64,000 bases of DNA, from positions 27,261 to 91,260 of the forward strand of contig NZ_VEIO01000011.1 of the NCBI RefSeq assembly GCF_007680605.1, read 5' to 3'. The stretch comes from Paenibacillus xylanexedens (GTDB lineage: Bacteria; Bacillota; Bacilli; Paenibacillales; Paenibacillaceae). Positions 26,687 to 34,234 of this stretch are shown one piece after another. The translations under genes were made by a program, and so were the position numbers. Every line of letters begins with the position of its first letter. Positions within the stretch are counted from its first letter, which is position 1. The notes under the pieces were generated by a model. It ran no database searches. It saw nothing but the letters and a program-made list of their open reading frames with translations, and had not been told where the DNA came from.

Positions 26687-28018
26687 GTGGATGCAGCAGA
26701 CTTGGAAAACGCAGAACATACAGAACAAATAGAACAAGTTGATCAAAAGAGTGCCTCATGGAAGTTTAGTTTTGGTCCTATCATGGCTCAAGCTGATCAT
26801 AGATCAGAAATCATATCGGAATCTACTTTAAACATGAGGAATCCCGATAAGGAAGCTTACGAAGAAGGCATCCATACGAATGTAAGAAAAGCAGATGACT
26901 ATGTGGCTGTTTCGTCTACAACGATATACGATGAGAGCCAAGGATTCGGATTCGAACCAGGTTCGCTGGTGTATGAAAAGCAGCGGGTTGAAGAGCAGGA
27001 AGCTGGGTCGCCTTCTTCAAAAGGGGTTTATCCTCCGCAAGGGCAGGCAACAATGTCTGCCCGCTTGCGTTCGAGCTTTTGCATTCCGCTGAAGGCATCA
27101 TTTATCTTAGATGTACCCGACGGGACGTATCAGGTGCTACTGATTGCCGGAGATGCGCTTGCGGATACAATCACGCGTGTCAAAGCGGGAGAAGGACGTC
27201 TGATGTTACCCACGATTCGCACGGTGGCCGGGCAATGCGCAGAAATGCGGTTTGCCGTTGTGGTTCGCAGGGGAAAGCTTCGCCTCACCTTCTCGGGACC
27301 TGCACCTCGGATCAATGCACTGGAAATAACGCTGGCTAATCAAACGATGACCGTGTTTCTCGCGGGGGATTCAACGGTAACGGATCAGCCGGAGAGCGGA
27401 TACCCGTATTGCGGCTGGGGACAATTACTGCCTGCACAGTTCAAACATGACGTGGCCGTGGATAACCATGCACAGTCAGGGCGAAGTTCCCGTAGTTTTA
27501 TTCATGAAGGCCGCTTGGATGCGATCATGAAGCGAATGAAGCCGGATGACTTTTTATTCATTCAGTTTGGACATAACGATGAGAAGCCTGACCCGGAACG
27601 GGGGACAGATCCTTTCACCACCTATAAGCAGTATTTGAAAAAATATATCGATGCCGCACGCGAGGCTAAGGCACGTCCGGTGCTGATCACGCCTGTGCAT
27701 CGCCGATACTTTGCGGAAGATGGCACATTGACCGATACGCACGGCGATTATATTACCGCCGTGCGTCAACTTGCGGCCGATGAAGAGGTGCCGCTAATCG
27801 ATCTCGCTGAACGTAGCCGCCTGATGTTTGAGCAGGCGGGTGAAGAAGGCACCAAAGATGATTTTATGTGGGTGCTACCCGGCGAGTATATCAACTTCCC
27901 CACAGGGATGGAAGATAACACACATTTTCAGGAGCGAGGCGCACGCCGCTTGGCAGAGCAGGTGACCGAAGCCATCCGCGAACTGCATTTACAGCCATTG
28001 CAGATGTACCTCAGATAA
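26687..28018 (+). CDS. rhamnogalacturonan acetylesterase-type SGNH hydrolase
   Basis: 443 residues; GTG at 26687 with GGAGGAG 8 bp before. No signal peptide. The first 220 residues include a beta-rich domain typical of RhgT/YesT proteins (WKFSFGP, YDESQGFGFEPGSLVYE, SFILDVPDGTYQVLLIAGD). The esterase domain starts at about 222: FLAGDSTVTDQ with nucleophile Ser229, GGxG-like NHAQSGRSSRSF, FIQFGHNDEKPD (Asn297), and a C-terminal DNTHFQERGARRLAEQ with the Asp/His pair. It should remove acetyl groups from rhamnogalacturonan fragments inside the cell, after uptake by the neighbouring transporter. The first 60 residues are low-complexity and acidic. Confidence 0.85.
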   Translation: MDAADLENAEHTEQIEQVDQKSASWKFSFGPIMAQADHRSEIISESTLNMRNPDKEAYEEGIHTNVRKADDYVAVSSTTIYDESQGFGFEPGSLVYEKQRVEEQEAGSPSSKGVYPPQGQATMSARLRSSFCIPLKASFILDVPDGTYQVLLIAGDALADTITRVKAGEGRLMLPTIRTVAGQCAEMRFAVVVRRGKLRLTFSGPAPRINALEITLANQTMTVFLAGDSTVTDQPESGYPYCGWGQLLPAQFKHDVAVDNHAQSGRSSRSFIHEGRLDAIMKRMKPDDFLFIQFGHNDEKPDPERGTDPFTTYKQYLKKYIDAAREAKARPVLITPVHRRYFAEDGTLTDTHGDYITAVRQLAADEEVPLIDLAERSRLMFEQAGEEGTKDDFMWVLPGEYINFPTGMEDNTHFQERGARRLAEQVTEAIRELHLQPLQMYLR

Positions 28019-28088
28019 GAGCAAAAGTAGCAGGTAAGGAACAAACTGTTTTGGTGAGGTTCTAATTATTAAGTTACTGAGATTTGAT

Positions 28089-28117
28089 ACCGCAGGATTT
28101 TAAGTCCTGTGCGTCTG
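28089..28117 (-). other. tRNA-Leu(UAA)-like fragment
   Basis: On the minus strand this 29-nt piece reads CAGACGCA, then CAGGACTTAAAATCCTG, then CGGT. The second part is a perfect anticodon arm: 5-bp stem CAGGA/TCCTG with loop CTTAAAA and anticodon TAA; the first is the end of the D arm as in bacterial tRNA-Leu. The acceptor, T arm and rest of the D arm are absent, so it is a fragment and not a tRNA gene. Confidence 0.7.
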
Positions 28118-28156
28118 AGAGTTAACTTAAACTGCAGCTGCAACTGTTAAAAGATA

Positions 28157-28406
28157 AAACGCGAGTTGAGCGAAGCAACAAGCAATAAAAGTGGCCCAGC
28201 GAAGCGAAGGCCATGCCTTTTAAAAGCAGTAGAGGGTGAGCGAGGCAGCGAGGGGGGCGGAATCGGGAAAAGGGAGCGAAGCGCCCGCGTTTGGCACGGG
28301 ATTTCCCCCTTGGAGGGGGAATAAAAGAAATCCCGGACCAATGAGCGGCCCGAAAGCCGATCCGCGCACTGAGCGTCTGCCCGCGAGCCACCGAGGGGTT
28401 TAAATG
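28157..28406. repeat. GC-rich 250-bp direct repeat, unit 1
   Basis: Begins AAACGCGAGTTGAGCGAAGC and repeats at 28407 with a period of 250 bp and few differences. Inside is a stem CGGGATTTC (28297-28305) / GAAATCCCG (28327-28335) enclosing CCCC..GGGG, plus many GAGCGAAG/GCGAGG words. Confidence 0.88.
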
Positions 28407-28650
28407 AAACGCGAGTTCAGCGAAGCAACGAGCGCAAAAAGTGGCCCAACGAAGCGAAGGCCATGCCTTTTAAAAGCAGTAGAGGGTGAGCGAGGCAGCG
28501 AGGAGGGCGGAATCGGGAAAAGGGAGCAAAGCGCCCGCGTTTGGCACGGGATTTCCCCCTTGGAGGGGAATAGAAGAAATCCCGGACCAACAGCGGCCCA
28601 AAGCCCGATCCGCCCACCGAGCGTCCGCCCGCGAGCCACGTAATAGGTTT
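28407..28650. repeat. GC-rich 250-bp direct repeat, unit 2
   Basis: Second unit, starting AAACGCGAGTTCAGCGAAGC. It keeps the CGGGATTTC/GAAATCCCG stem. The units are similar enough to suggest a recent tandem duplication of one dispersed element. It ends about 40 bp before the next gene, so it forms that gene's upstream region. Confidence 0.88.
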
Positions 28651-28691
28651 TAACTAGCACCATCTTCGCAATGAGCGAAAGGAGGAGAATC

Positions 28692-29087
28692 ATGTCAGAT
28701 CAATCAAGCCTTCCGAAATCCTCATCCCACGGTCATACGTACTGGGTTATCCCAGACGGGTACATCCCGCCGGATAGCTCAGGTGCACTGGAGAGTCATG
28801 AGAGCATCTGTGTGTTAAACACGGAGGGTGAGGATGCAACGCTGGAGATTACAATTTACTTTGAAGACCGCGATCCGCTGGAACATATCCAAGCTGAAGT
28901 CCCGGCTAAAAGAACAAAACATATCCGTACCGCATCGCTACGTGCCGGGGAAGAAAGCATCCCTTCCGGTGTACCCTATGCCATCACGGTTTCAAGTAAT
29001 GTACCCGTCATTATTCAGTACAGCCGCCTGGATACAACCCAGCCGGAACTGGCCTTAATGAGTGTCATGGCGTACCCTTTGGCATAA
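28692..29087 (+). CDS. ASRT-family (Anabaena sensory rhodopsin transducer-like) protein
   Basis: 131 residues from the ATG at 28692, after GAAAGGAGGAGAATC. The fold signature is HTYWVIPDGYIPPDSS..ESHESICVLNTEGEDATLEITIYFEDRDPLEHIQAEVPAKRTKHIRT, a single beta-sandwich as in the Anabaena sensory rhodopsin transducer. No rhodopsin is nearby. The superfamily has been proposed to bind small molecules, probably sugars, and often sits beside carbohydrate genes, as it does here after the pectin-type transporter and esterase. Cytosolic. A role as sugar sensor or chaperone for the locus is inference. Confidence 0.8.
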   Translation: MSDQSSLPKSSSHGHTYWVIPDGYIPPDSSGALESHESICVLNTEGEDATLEITIYFEDRDPLEHIQAEVPAKRTKHIRTASLRAGEESIPSGVPYAITVSSNVPVIIQYSRLDTTQPELALMSVMAYPLA

Positions 29088-29150
29088 ACGAAGTGAGCCA
29101 ACAAAAAATAAATGATTGTTGTGCGTTGTCTTAATCATCTTGCCACGCTA

Positions 29151-29203
29151 ACAAGCACTGACCAAGCACTGACCAAGCACTGACCAAGCACTGACCAAGC
29201 ACA
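29151..29203. repeat. 11-bp tandem repeat
   Basis: About five copies of ACCAAGCACTG without spacers, between the ASRT gene and the shared terminator. Confidence 0.85.
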
Positions 29204-29204
29204 G

Positions 29205-29251
29205 AAAGACCTGTAATCTGCATCTGGTTTGATGCCGGTTTACAGGTCTTT
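29205..29251. terminator. bidirectional terminator between ASRT gene and gerC
   Basis: AAAGACCTGTAA / TTTACAGGTCTTT stem (29205-29216, 29239-29251). It serves the rightward ASRT gene and the leftward germination operon, which converge here. Confidence 0.8.
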
Positions 29252-29261
29252 GCTCTTCGGT

Positions 29262-30419
29262 TTACTCCCCATATTTATAAGTACTGGCATTTAGAATCTT
29301 CACGTCGACCTCAACTTTGCCGAGGTGAATACGAGCAAGAGGTTCTGCCCGCTGGGCAACCTCAGCTCTCCACCAATCGGGATGATGCCGGTAGAGATGC
29401 TCTACAAGACCGAATGAATCTACATTCCGTGCTTTGGTTGTGGCAAATGTGCTCCGAATTTGAGCTTCCATCTGCTTGCCTGCCTCTTGCTCCATTACAC
29501 GGGGAGAACGAAAAGAGCCATGATCCTCAGCAATCGAACCTTTCACTGAAGTGAACAGATCAAAGGTGATACCGCTAGCACTTTTTTTCGCCTTTATACG
29601 CGTTTTGGGTTTGTGAAGAGTCAGTGTAAGGTCAGGAGTACTGCCATGCTTCCCATAAACATACAGCGGATATTGGTACACATGGTCATAATTCACGTAA
29701 CGGGTGCCGTCTGCTTCGGCACCAGAGACTTTCCCCTGACTTTTTCCATTGCTCACGACGTAAAATCCATCCATTCGAATTAGCGGCGGGGTCTCTTCGC
29801 CGTTATGCCATGTCTGATTTTTAGTGGAAACGGAAGGCAGCAACACCACAGATGCAGGTTCTCTCAGACTATCAAGTAACTGATGCAGGCGAATGGGCTC
29901 ATACCCGGAATGCTGCCTGTACAATCTCATCGGTTCGAACAACTCAATCGTTTGAGCCGATTGGTTCAGGATCGCGGAGGGAGAGAGCAAAGTGGACAGA
30001 TCTTGTTCTGTCGCATAGATCCATGGTGTATATCGCAGTTGTCCGGAATGAAGTAACGTGTTAAAAACATCCTCCAGTCGCCCTTCCAACGCATTTTTGG
30101 ATAGCACAATTGCTTTCACGTGAGTCCACAACGTTTGTTGCTGCGATGTCTCGTACAGATTGTTGATTGCCATACTTAACGTTGTGCCGGTGCCTTTTCC
30201 AATCCAGATCTGACTACCTTCTCTTGGTGTCGGCCCTTCCTGCTTTGCAATGCTGGAAAAATCGATTAACTGGGCGTACGTCGTATATTGATTATCCGCA
30301 TAATCGATGCCAATGGCTGTAATAAAGTTAATGCTTTGCACTTCCTTGGAATCCCAGCATCCTGTCAGCAGCATGACACAAACTGCAACAATGCTACTTA
30401 CGCAAGTCCATCTCATCAA
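29262..30419 (-). CDS. gerC: Ger(x)C-family spore germination lipoprotein
   Basis: 385 residues. Lipoprotein signal with lipobox LLTGC near residue 21, followed by WDSKEVQSINFITAIGIDY, the hallmark start of GerC subunits. C-terminal GerC domain ends with KILNASTYKYGE. GerC is the outer-face lipoprotein of the germinant receptor in the inner spore membrane. Its start overlaps the gerA stop by 4 bp, so translation is coupled. Last gene of a gerB-gerA-gerC operon. Confidence 0.9.
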   Translation of the reverse strand: MMRWTCVSSIVAVCVMLLTGCWDSKEVQSINFITAIGIDYADNQYTTYAQLIDFSSIAKQEGPTPREGSQIWIGKGTGTTLSMAINNLYETSQQQTLWTHVKAIVLSKNALEGRLEDVFNTLLHSGQLRYTPWIYATEQDLSTLLSPSAILNQSAQTIELFEPMRLYRQHSGYEPIRLHQLLDSLREPASVVLLPSVSTKNQTWHNGEETPPLIRMDGFYVVSNGKSQGKVSGAEADGTRYVNYDHVYQYPLYVYGKHGSTPDLTLTLHKPKTRIKAKKSASGITFDLFTSVKGSIAEDHGSFRSPRVMEQEAGKQMEAQIRSTFATTKARNVDSFGLVEHLYRHHPDWWRAEVAQRAEPLARIHLGKVEVDVKILNASTYKYGE

Positions 30420-31891
30420 GGTTTGTCCTTATGGCGGGTAGAATCCTGTGTGCGTAATACAGCTGGGCGTTTGGTGCGTGTCATGGAAGGTGGCATCGAT
30501 ACGGCCTGTGTGAAATCTCCTGGAATGTAAGGGGATACAGGGGAGAGGTAGGATACGCCGTAACACTCCAGAGATACGAGATGAACTAACAGGGCAAACA
30601 GAGCAACCATAAATCCGAATAACCCCAAGATCGAAGAAGCAATTAACATTCCGATGCGAACCTGGGATGTGGCTCCCCCCAGAACCGTATTCACCAGAAT
30701 GTAGCTGGAGATGACGGAGATCGCTACCGTGACAATTATAGTGGGAGATGTAATTCCGGCACGAATGGCTGCATCCCCGATAATTAAGCCACCGACTACG
30801 CTGACGGTCTGTCCCAATGCACGCGGTAGCCTTCTTCCAGCCTCATTGAACAGTTCAAACATAAAGATCATTAGGAAAGCTTCAAGCGTAACCGGCATGG
30901 GCAATCCCATCCGCGTTCCTGCGATCGTTGCGAGCAGGGGCAGTGGAATCTGCTCCAGATTAAAGCTGGTCAGACCGATGTAGAAGGCCGGAAAAAAACA
31001 GGCAATGAGCAGCCCGGCAATTCGTAATATCCGTTCAAAGGTCACGATGAAAAAGGGAGTGCTCTCGTCTTCAGGTGATTTTAACTGATTGAACAGTGTT
31101 GTCGGTGCGATGACGGCTACAGGTGACCCATCCGTGAGCACAGCAAAGCGTCCGTTAATTAAAGAGTCTGCGACATAGTCCGGACGTTCAGAATTATCTG
31201 TAAGCGGAAAGATGCTTCGCACGCCTCCCATGACCGCGCGTTCCATGATGGACGTGCCCATGATTCCGTCGACGTTAATCTGATTCAGATTGCTACGAGC
31301 AGTCTCTAGAATTTCGGGGTTAATTATATCTCTTACATATAAGAGACCGATCGTTGTCTGTGTGCGGTCTCCTTTTATAATTTTCTCATAACACATGGAT
31401 GATGTTTTCAATCGTTTGCGAACCAAGGCGATGTTCGTGGACAGCTCTTCGGTGAAACCGTCGCGCGGTCCTTTTACGGATGTCTCGATGGCAGACTCTT
31501 CTGGGGTGCGTCCCGGAATATTGGCAATATCCAGACTGCAAGCCTGTACACCATTTTCAAAAATAAGTAGAAGCTGCCCGCTAAACAGAAGCATGTTTAT
31601 GTTTTGGAGATCAGAAATATCATCTATGGGTTTCAGGGTTAACCCAAGCTCCTTGGGTACAGCCTCTTCCATAATCAATGTATGTTTTTCTAACCGTGGA
31701 ATGATAAATTGATTGATTTGTTTACTGTCCACCAGCCCGTCGCAATAGAGCAGAATGACAGAACGAACAGTCTCATCTTGGGCAGAAAATGTCTGAATGA
31801 CCACATCGGCGCAGGATTCAAAATTTTTTCTCAGGGAGGCAAGCATGGTTTCATAGGATGTTGTGTCAATCGGGTGTTTCTTCTTCTCCAT
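30416..31891 (-). CDS. gerA: GerA-family spore germination receptor subunit
   Basis: 491 residues from the ATG at 31891, after GAGGAGGAAATATCACC; a longer frame to 31954 lacks a ribosome site. An N-terminal soluble domain of about 290 residues (TEELSTNIALVRKRLKTSSM..., IMERAVMGGVRSIFPLTDNSERPDYVADSLINGRFAVLTDGSPVAVIAPTT) is followed by four or five spans (PAFYIGLTSFNLEQIPLPLLATIAGTRMGLPMP; EAGRRLPRALGQTVSVVGGLIIGDAA). This is the GerAA/GerKA architecture, part of the nutrient-gated channel in spores. It overlaps gerB by 26 bp. Confidence 0.92.
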   Translation of the reverse strand: MEKKKHPIDTTSYETMLASLRKNFESCADVVIQTFSAQDETVRSVILLYCDGLVDSKQINQFIIPRLEKHTLIMEEAVPKELGLTLKPIDDISDLQNINMLLFSGQLLLIFENGVQACSLDIANIPGRTPEESAIETSVKGPRDGFTEELSTNIALVRKRLKTSSMCYEKIIKGDRTQTTIGLLYVRDIINPEILETARSNLNQINVDGIMGTSIMERAVMGGVRSIFPLTDNSERPDYVADSLINGRFAVLTDGSPVAVIAPTTLFNQLKSPEDESTPFFIVTFERILRIAGLLIACFFPAFYIGLTSFNLEQIPLPLLATIAGTRMGLPMPVTLEAFLMIFMFELFNEAGRRLPRALGQTVSVVGGLIIGDAAIRAGITSPTIIVTVAISVISSYILVNTVLGGATSQVRIGMLIASSILGLFGFMVALFALLVHLVSLECYGVSYLSPVSPYIPGDFTQAVSMPPSMTRTKRPAVLRTQDSTRHKDKP

Positions 31892-32981
31892 GGTGATATT
31901 TCCTCCTCTGCTGGCGTGAATGGATGAAGGCAACGATCGTTGCCAGAACCGCAAATCCGCTCAGATACACGAGATTATATGGAAAGATGTAATCAACCAA
32001 AATTTTCACGAAAGTCATATCGTCCAGAGGATATAGCATGGATAGAATAAAAAATGTAGCCAAAGACGCACAAGTGACCATCCTTCTGGAAGTGCTCTTA
32101 ATATTCCAAATTTCTACCACAATATACATGGCCAGACTAATCCGGGTGAATGAACCTGCGAGCCACTGATAGATGGAAAAGAAATCGGTCTGCGCAATAT
32201 ATTTGCCCAAGGAGGCGATGCGCCACTCTTCGAAGGCCGGATACCTCATTTTGGCCGCTTCGTTCGGATTAAACTCTACAATTGCCCCGATGAGCGGGCC
32301 TGCGGTCAAACCAATAATAATAAGCGCAAGCATTAGATACTGCCATAGCTTGATACGATTGGCAAGGTGAGGCTGAATGTACCAGAGGAAGAGGAGTTCA
32401 AACATGCCCGCGAGACAGTACACCATGCCATGAATTACAGGTGACCATCCATGCTCCAACACAGGCAACATCCGGCTGTAATCTTTGTACGGGGAATTGA
32501 CAATCGCAACATAGAAACCGAGCAGCACGACAAGCGGCAGAATCAGTCCGGCTGTAAAGGCAAGCGAACGCATGCCCTTATAGGCAGCATATCCGCATAA
32601 AGTCATGAGTGCGATCGTTGTAGCGATCACAGGCGTTTCGGTCAGATAGTTCGTTTTGGCCCAAGTGGTGGTATCACGTAACGTAAAGTAGATGGTACAT
32701 AGAAAAAAGAGACTGTTTCCCACCCGCAGTAGCAAACCCACGGGTTTACCGAGATGAGAAGACAGCCAATCATGCAGATTTTGATGTTGTAAGAAGCGGG
32801 AGACAAAAGCAAGCATACATGCAAAAAGAACCAGCGGTCCGGTCGATAAAAGCACGGAAATCCACGAGTCCCTTTTGGCTGCACTCAGAAGAGATGGAAT
32901 AATTAATACATGGTTGATAAGGCCTACGGATAACATGATTAACATCATGGCTTGCAAGAACGAAGGTTGCGTACGCTTCAT
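31866..32981 (-). CDS. gerB: GerB-family spore germination permease-like subunit
   Basis: 371 residues with about ten membrane spans, an APC-superfamily fold (TQPSFLQAMMLIMLSVGLINHVLIIPSLLSAAKRDSWISVLLS). GerB subunits bind the germinant. First gene of this minus-strand operon, in the less common order B-A-C. Translation end and gerA start overlap by 26 bp. I see no convincing sigma-G promoter before it. Confidence 0.9.
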   Translation of the reverse strand: MKRTQPSFLQAMMLIMLSVGLINHVLIIPSLLSAAKRDSWISVLLSTGPLVLFACMLAFVSRFLQHQNLHDWLSSHLGKPVGLLLRVGNSLFFLCTIYFTLRDTTTWAKTNYLTETPVIATTIALMTLCGYAAYKGMRSLAFTAGLILPLVVLLGFYVAIVNSPYKDYSRMLPVLEHGWSPVIHGMVYCLAGMFELLFLWYIQPHLANRIKLWQYLMLALIIIGLTAGPLIGAIVEFNPNEAAKMRYPAFEEWRIASLGKYIAQTDFFSIYQWLAGSFTRISLAMYIVVEIWNIKSTSRRMVTCASLATFFILSMLYPLDDMTFVKILVDYIFPYNLVYLSGFAVLATIVAFIHSRQQRRKYHHGEEETPD

Positions 32982-33142
32982 GCTGAGGAACTCCCTTTCA
33001 GAGTAGAGTATCCTCAGCAGTGTTAACGTGTTTGGGAAGCTTCATACAGGATCTCTATATCATCAAATCGAAATACCGTACAATCATCGCCTTACGCATT
33101 TCGAGCATTGTTCCTTTTGCGGTGTTTCTGGCATGACGGGTA

Positions 33143-34078
33143 TCATGCTTTGGCATGACTGACCAGCTCACGTTTGCGACCACTCATGTTGGTGCCAAGT
33201 ACACCGATGATGATCAGAATCGCACCTACATAGTGATAACTCTGAACAGGCTCATGTAGAATCAGTGCACCGCCTGCGATGGAAATGAGTGTAGACAGAT
33301 TACTGAACACACTGACACGTGAAGCCTCCAGATGAGTCAAGGCGTAGCTGGACAGCAGGGTGGATACCATGGTAGATAAGATAGCCAGATAAGCGAGTGC
33401 ACTCAGGTAGGACAGATCTCCAAGCGGTTGAACATAATCAGCCATTGAGCCCGTAAATGCATGGCGTATTAGTGCAATCGCATTAAACACAACACACCCT
33501 ACCATTAAGGTCACCCAGGTCAGTTCCAGCGGTTTATATTGCCGAGTAAGTGGTCTGGCCAGTACCCCGTATCCTGCAAAACTGATGGCTGATAGAACCA
33601 GTAGCACAATGCCTTGCATATTACTCATCGACATGCCGCTGCCTTTCATGGCAAAGATAAAGATGACACCAGCGACAGAAAGGAGCAGAGACATTTTTTG
33701 CACAATAGACGTATGTTCCTTCAGAAAGACCGAGGCCAGAACAAGGGTGAACACAGGCACCATCGCCTGAATAATTCCCGCTTCCGAAGAATTGGAGGTT
33801 ACCAGTCCGAAGGCTTGAAAGGCAAAGAAGAGCACAGGCGAGAGTAGTCCTAGCGGAATGATTCGCCACAGGTCGGCTATACGGAGATTGATTTTAATCC
33901 AGCCGAACAGCACAGGAATGCTGACCACAATGAGTGACAGAGCGAAGCGGTGTGCGAGCACATCGAGGGGATGAGCAATAGTAACGGTCATTTTAACAAA
34001 TAAAAAAGATAGTCCGATAATGGCGGCGTAAACAACAGCTGCAATATAAGCGTAGGTTCGGTTGCGTGTAGTATTCAT
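33143..34078 (-). CDS. EamA-family (DMT) transporter
   Basis: 311 residues with ten spans in two EamA repeats (residues about 12-145 and 155-300). Motifs: IGLSFLFVKMTVTIAHPLDVLAHRF, LVTSNSSEAGIIQAMVPVFTLVLASVFLKEHTS, LEASRVSVFSNLSTLISIAGGALILHEPVQSYHYVGAILIIIGVLGTN. A drug/metabolite exporter or importer of unknown substrate. It diverges from a MocR-type regulator over 156 bp that holds a palindrome, so the regulator probably controls it. GGAGGTAAAAGG precedes the ATG. Confidence 0.9.
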   Translation of the reverse strand: MNTTRNRTYAYIAAVVYAAIIGLSFLFVKMTVTIAHPLDVLAHRFALSLIVVSIPVLFGWIKINLRIADLWRIIPLGLLSPVLFFAFQAFGLVTSNSSEAGIIQAMVPVFTLVLASVFLKEHTSIVQKMSLLLSVAGVIFIFAMKGSGMSMSNMQGIVLLVLSAISFAGYGVLARPLTRQYKPLELTWVTLMVGCVVFNAIALIRHAFTGSMADYVQPLGDLSYLSALAYLAILSTMVSTLLSSYALTHLEASRVSVFSNLSTLISIAGGALILHEPVQSYHYVGAILIIIGVLGTNMSGRKRELVSHAKA

Positions 34079-34201
34079 TCCTTTTACCTCCAGTAATGCG
34101 ATATGAACTAGATTTACTGTTACCTATCAAGCGATGGAACATATTAGCCTTATTTAATATACTTCTACATCCGCTGTGCTACAATACAGAAAACAAACGA
34201 T

Positions 34202-34213
34202 TGTACCGGTACA
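34202..34213. promoter_or_regulatory. palindromic operator candidate for the MocR regulator
   Basis: Perfect 12-bp palindrome TGTACCGGTACA, about 22 bp before the regulator start and downstream of a TACAAT (-10 candidate, 34180-34185). GntR/MocR proteins bind such dyads in divergent promoter regions. Confidence 0.5.
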
Positions 34214-34234
34214 GTTTTGTGGATAAGGGGTGGA

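Larger units (their letters stand above)
28019..28691. other. gene-free region with tRNA fragment and tandem 250-bp repeats
   Basis: No gene supported. It carries a tRNA-Leu-like fragment at 28089-28117 and two GC-rich direct repeats from 28157 to about 28650. Minus-strand frames across the repeats are open but look like by-products of the repeat composition. Confidence 0.6.

Noticed and set aside
28040..28130. Complete tRNA-Leu gene
   Set aside because: Only the D-arm end and anticodon arm can be matched; acceptor stem, variable arm and T arm are missing.
28122..28693. Minus-strand frames across the tandem repeats (Pro/Ser/Arg-rich)
   Set aside because: They repeat because the DNA repeats, share no family, and have no ribosome sites; I treat the region as noncoding.
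29151..29203. Short tandem repeats taken as a CRISPR array
   Set aside because: The 11-bp units are adjacent without spacers, and there are no cas genes in the window.
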